Source: Chromera velia
Lineage: Eukaryota > Sar > Chromeraceae
DNA: 33,306 nt
Reading direction: 5' to 3'
NCBI GenBank assembly: GCA_018398765.1
Contig: JAHBMJ010001257.1
Location: 1-33,306, forward strand
Position 1 is the stretch's first letter. Each line of letters begins with the position of its first letter. Shown piece by piece: positions 32,313 through 33,306 of this stretch. Position numbers and translations under genes: made by a program. The notes below the pieces were generated by a model. It saw only the letters and a program-made list of their open reading frames with translations. It ran no database searches and was not told the origin of the DNA.

Positions 32313-32840
32313 TCACTGTCCGGCGCGCCTAATTCTCTCCATCGTGACCTTCACCTTAGTCACCGCCCAGGTTCGAGAGTCCACTGGGTATTGGATGCAT
32401 CTGTATGCGGGGTTCTTCCTCCTCTGAACTTTGCCCTCAATGCTCTCCACGAGTCTCTCTCTTCCCTTGATTACTTTCTTTGCTTTTTTCTGGGCCACCA
32501 CTTCCTCCTGTTTGACATCTTCCTGCTTGATGACATGCGGAAGCACGTCAGGGTTGATGTCAGGTTGCTGGAAGACTGGATGAGGAGACTGCGGGGCGAA
32601 GGGGTTGTATCGGTAAGTCTCTTCTTTCTCGGTCTCGCTTTTTATTGTTGTGGTTAGTGTGGTGACCTCTGAGAGGTTCTCTCTCCATGCTGCGGCTCCT
32701 TCTTCAGTCTGGGTATCTGTGTTCATAGCGGCTTGGATATGTGCTTTGGCTTGGGAGGAGAAGGAGTGTGGGATCGGCATCTGGTTCGGATAGTCAGGAT
32801 ACGGGGTAGGGTAGGTGCTGGGACCGTTGTTTGCGAACAT
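32313..32840 (-). CDS. Hypothetical protein, proline-rich with basic C-terminal half
   Basis: This is a 175-residue open frame from ATG at 32840 to a TGA at 32313-32315. The N-terminal part is rich in Pro, Tyr and Asn, the centre is acidic with Gln, and the C-terminal 60 residues are basic (KKAKKVIKGRERL, KVQRRKNPAYR). Codon choice favours C or G at third positions as in the dynein exons, which supports real coding. The frame remains open for about 25 codons upstream of the ATG, so a spliced 5' exon is possible. Three psi-K-x-E motifs (IKSE, IKQE, VKQE) occur at residues 66, 104 and 109. I do not recognise a family; a nuclear protein or a retroelement gag-like protein are both possible. Confidence 0.5.
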   Translation of the reverse strand: MFANNGPSTYPTPYPDYPNQMPIPHSFSSQAKAHIQAAMNTDTQTEEGAAAWRENLSEVTTLTTTIKSETEKEETYRYNPFAPQSPHPVFQQPDINPDVLPHVIKQEDVKQEEVVAQKKAKKVIKGRERLVESIEGKVQRRKNPAYRCIQYPVDSRTWAVTKVKVTMERIRRAGQ

Positions 32841-33003
32841 GTTGGCTTTTGTTTCCGTAGATGTAAGAGTTTCTTGAAGAGGGAAGTGGTTATGATCAGG
32901 CTTAAGAGGATTTGGATTTCAGCTGGTTCAACTTGATCACAATGATTGAAGAATGGGGTTTGAAGAAAGTTACCAAAAGTTTCGAAGAGGGTCGATCGAG
33001 ATG

Positions 33004-33276
33004 TCAGGCTTGCAATTTCTTTGTGAGAAAATTTTTGGTCGATCGATTCGGCCGGCTGTCGGCCGAACATACGTGTCTGTGCATGTCTCTTATTCGGCTT
33101 TCAGCCGATTTCGGTCGAAAAGAATCGGTTTTCGGACGGGTAAAGGCCTCTCTTTTCCGATTTTTCGCCTTTTCGACGTGTTTCTTTCGACCGCTTGCCG
33201 GTCGCTTCTCGGCCGATCCCCGGCCGAATTTTTGTTTTGCTATCGTCTCCTGTAGCAAGCTCTCGACATCTTTCAT
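33004..33276 (-). CDS. Doubtful open reading frame, Lys/Arg/Ser-rich
   Basis: A 90-residue frame begins [18 protein letters not shown] and continues with repeated RPK and SAE words. The repetition comes from the cluster of TCGGCC-type hairpins that the frame crosses, so the amino-acid pattern may be a by-product of DNA structure. It is followed on the same strand by the hypothetical gene at 32840-32313 and could be an upstream exon of it. No family similarity is seen. Confidence 0.2.
   Translation of the reverse strand: MKDVESLLQETIAKQKFGRGSAEKRPASGRKKHVEKAKNRKREAFTRPKTDSFRPKSAESRIRDMHRHVCSADSRPNRSTKNFLTKKLQA
33047..33227. repeat. Cluster of five short perfect hairpins
   Basis: The stems are TTCGGCC/GGCCGAA (33047-33067), TCGGCT/AGCCGA (33094-33108), CGAAAA/TTTTCG (33116-33134), CGACCG/CGGTCG (33188-33204) and TCGGCCG/CGGCCGA (33209-33227), with loops of 3-7 nt. 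Four of the five are built on CGGCC/CGGC or CGACCG words. A further TCGATCGA palindrome lies just before the first. Confidence 0.7.
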
Positions 33277-33306
33277 GGCTCAGCTTGAGATTGAGTGTCG
33301 CTTGTG

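Overview
The window is nuclear DNA from a microbial eukaryote. It is dominated by one very large, intron-rich gene on the + strand (4696-30474) that encodes the heavy chain of cytoplasmic dynein 2, the retrograde intraflagellar transport (IFT) motor known as DYNC2H1 in animals and DHC1b in green algae. I assembled 36 coding exons by following reading frame, splice signals and family similarity. Every junction keeps frame, and the total is 13,518 nt (4505 codons plus a stop). That is close to the roughly 4300 residues usual for the family. The gene implies an organism that builds cilia or flagella by IFT at some life stage. The moderately GC-rich coding sequence, 35 introns of about 210-735 bp loaded with microsatellites, and AT-rich flanks suggest an alga or alga-related protist. 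A chromerid alveolate is my first guess and a stramenopile is possible, but the sequence alone does not settle this.

Layout. Positions 1-330 are a TC microsatellite and 350-766 a degenerate 61-bp tandem array. Positions 767-4695 hold no convincing gene. They are partly AT-rich and contain two inverted copies of a small transposon-like element with terminal inverted repeats and 8-bp target duplications (2288-2408 and 3209-3442), and a perfect 32-bp inverted repeat (3698-3729 with 4212-4243). Positions 4696-30474 are the dynein-2 gene: tail (exons 1-14), linker (14-18), AAA1 (19-21), AAA2 (22-25), AAA3 (26), AAA4 (27-28), stalk and microtubule-binding domain (28-30), AAA5 (30), AAA6 and C-terminus (31-36). 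Positions 30475-32300 are mostly AT-rich spacer with two decayed tRNA-like modules. Positions 32313-32840 on the minus strand hold a plausible small gene of unknown function, and the far right edge carries a cluster of five short hairpins.

The most unusual signal is the splice grammar of the dynein gene. Of 35 introns, 26 have C at donor position +3 (GTCAGT or GTCGGT type), and 29 end in TGCAG. Other points of note are a 59-bp duplication of the end of exon 14 that copies the splice donor, an optional 15-nt micro-exon, and an identical composite microsatellite in two introns 15 kb apart. The genes here do not form an operon-like set; the window is essentially one motor-protein gene and its repeat-rich surroundings.
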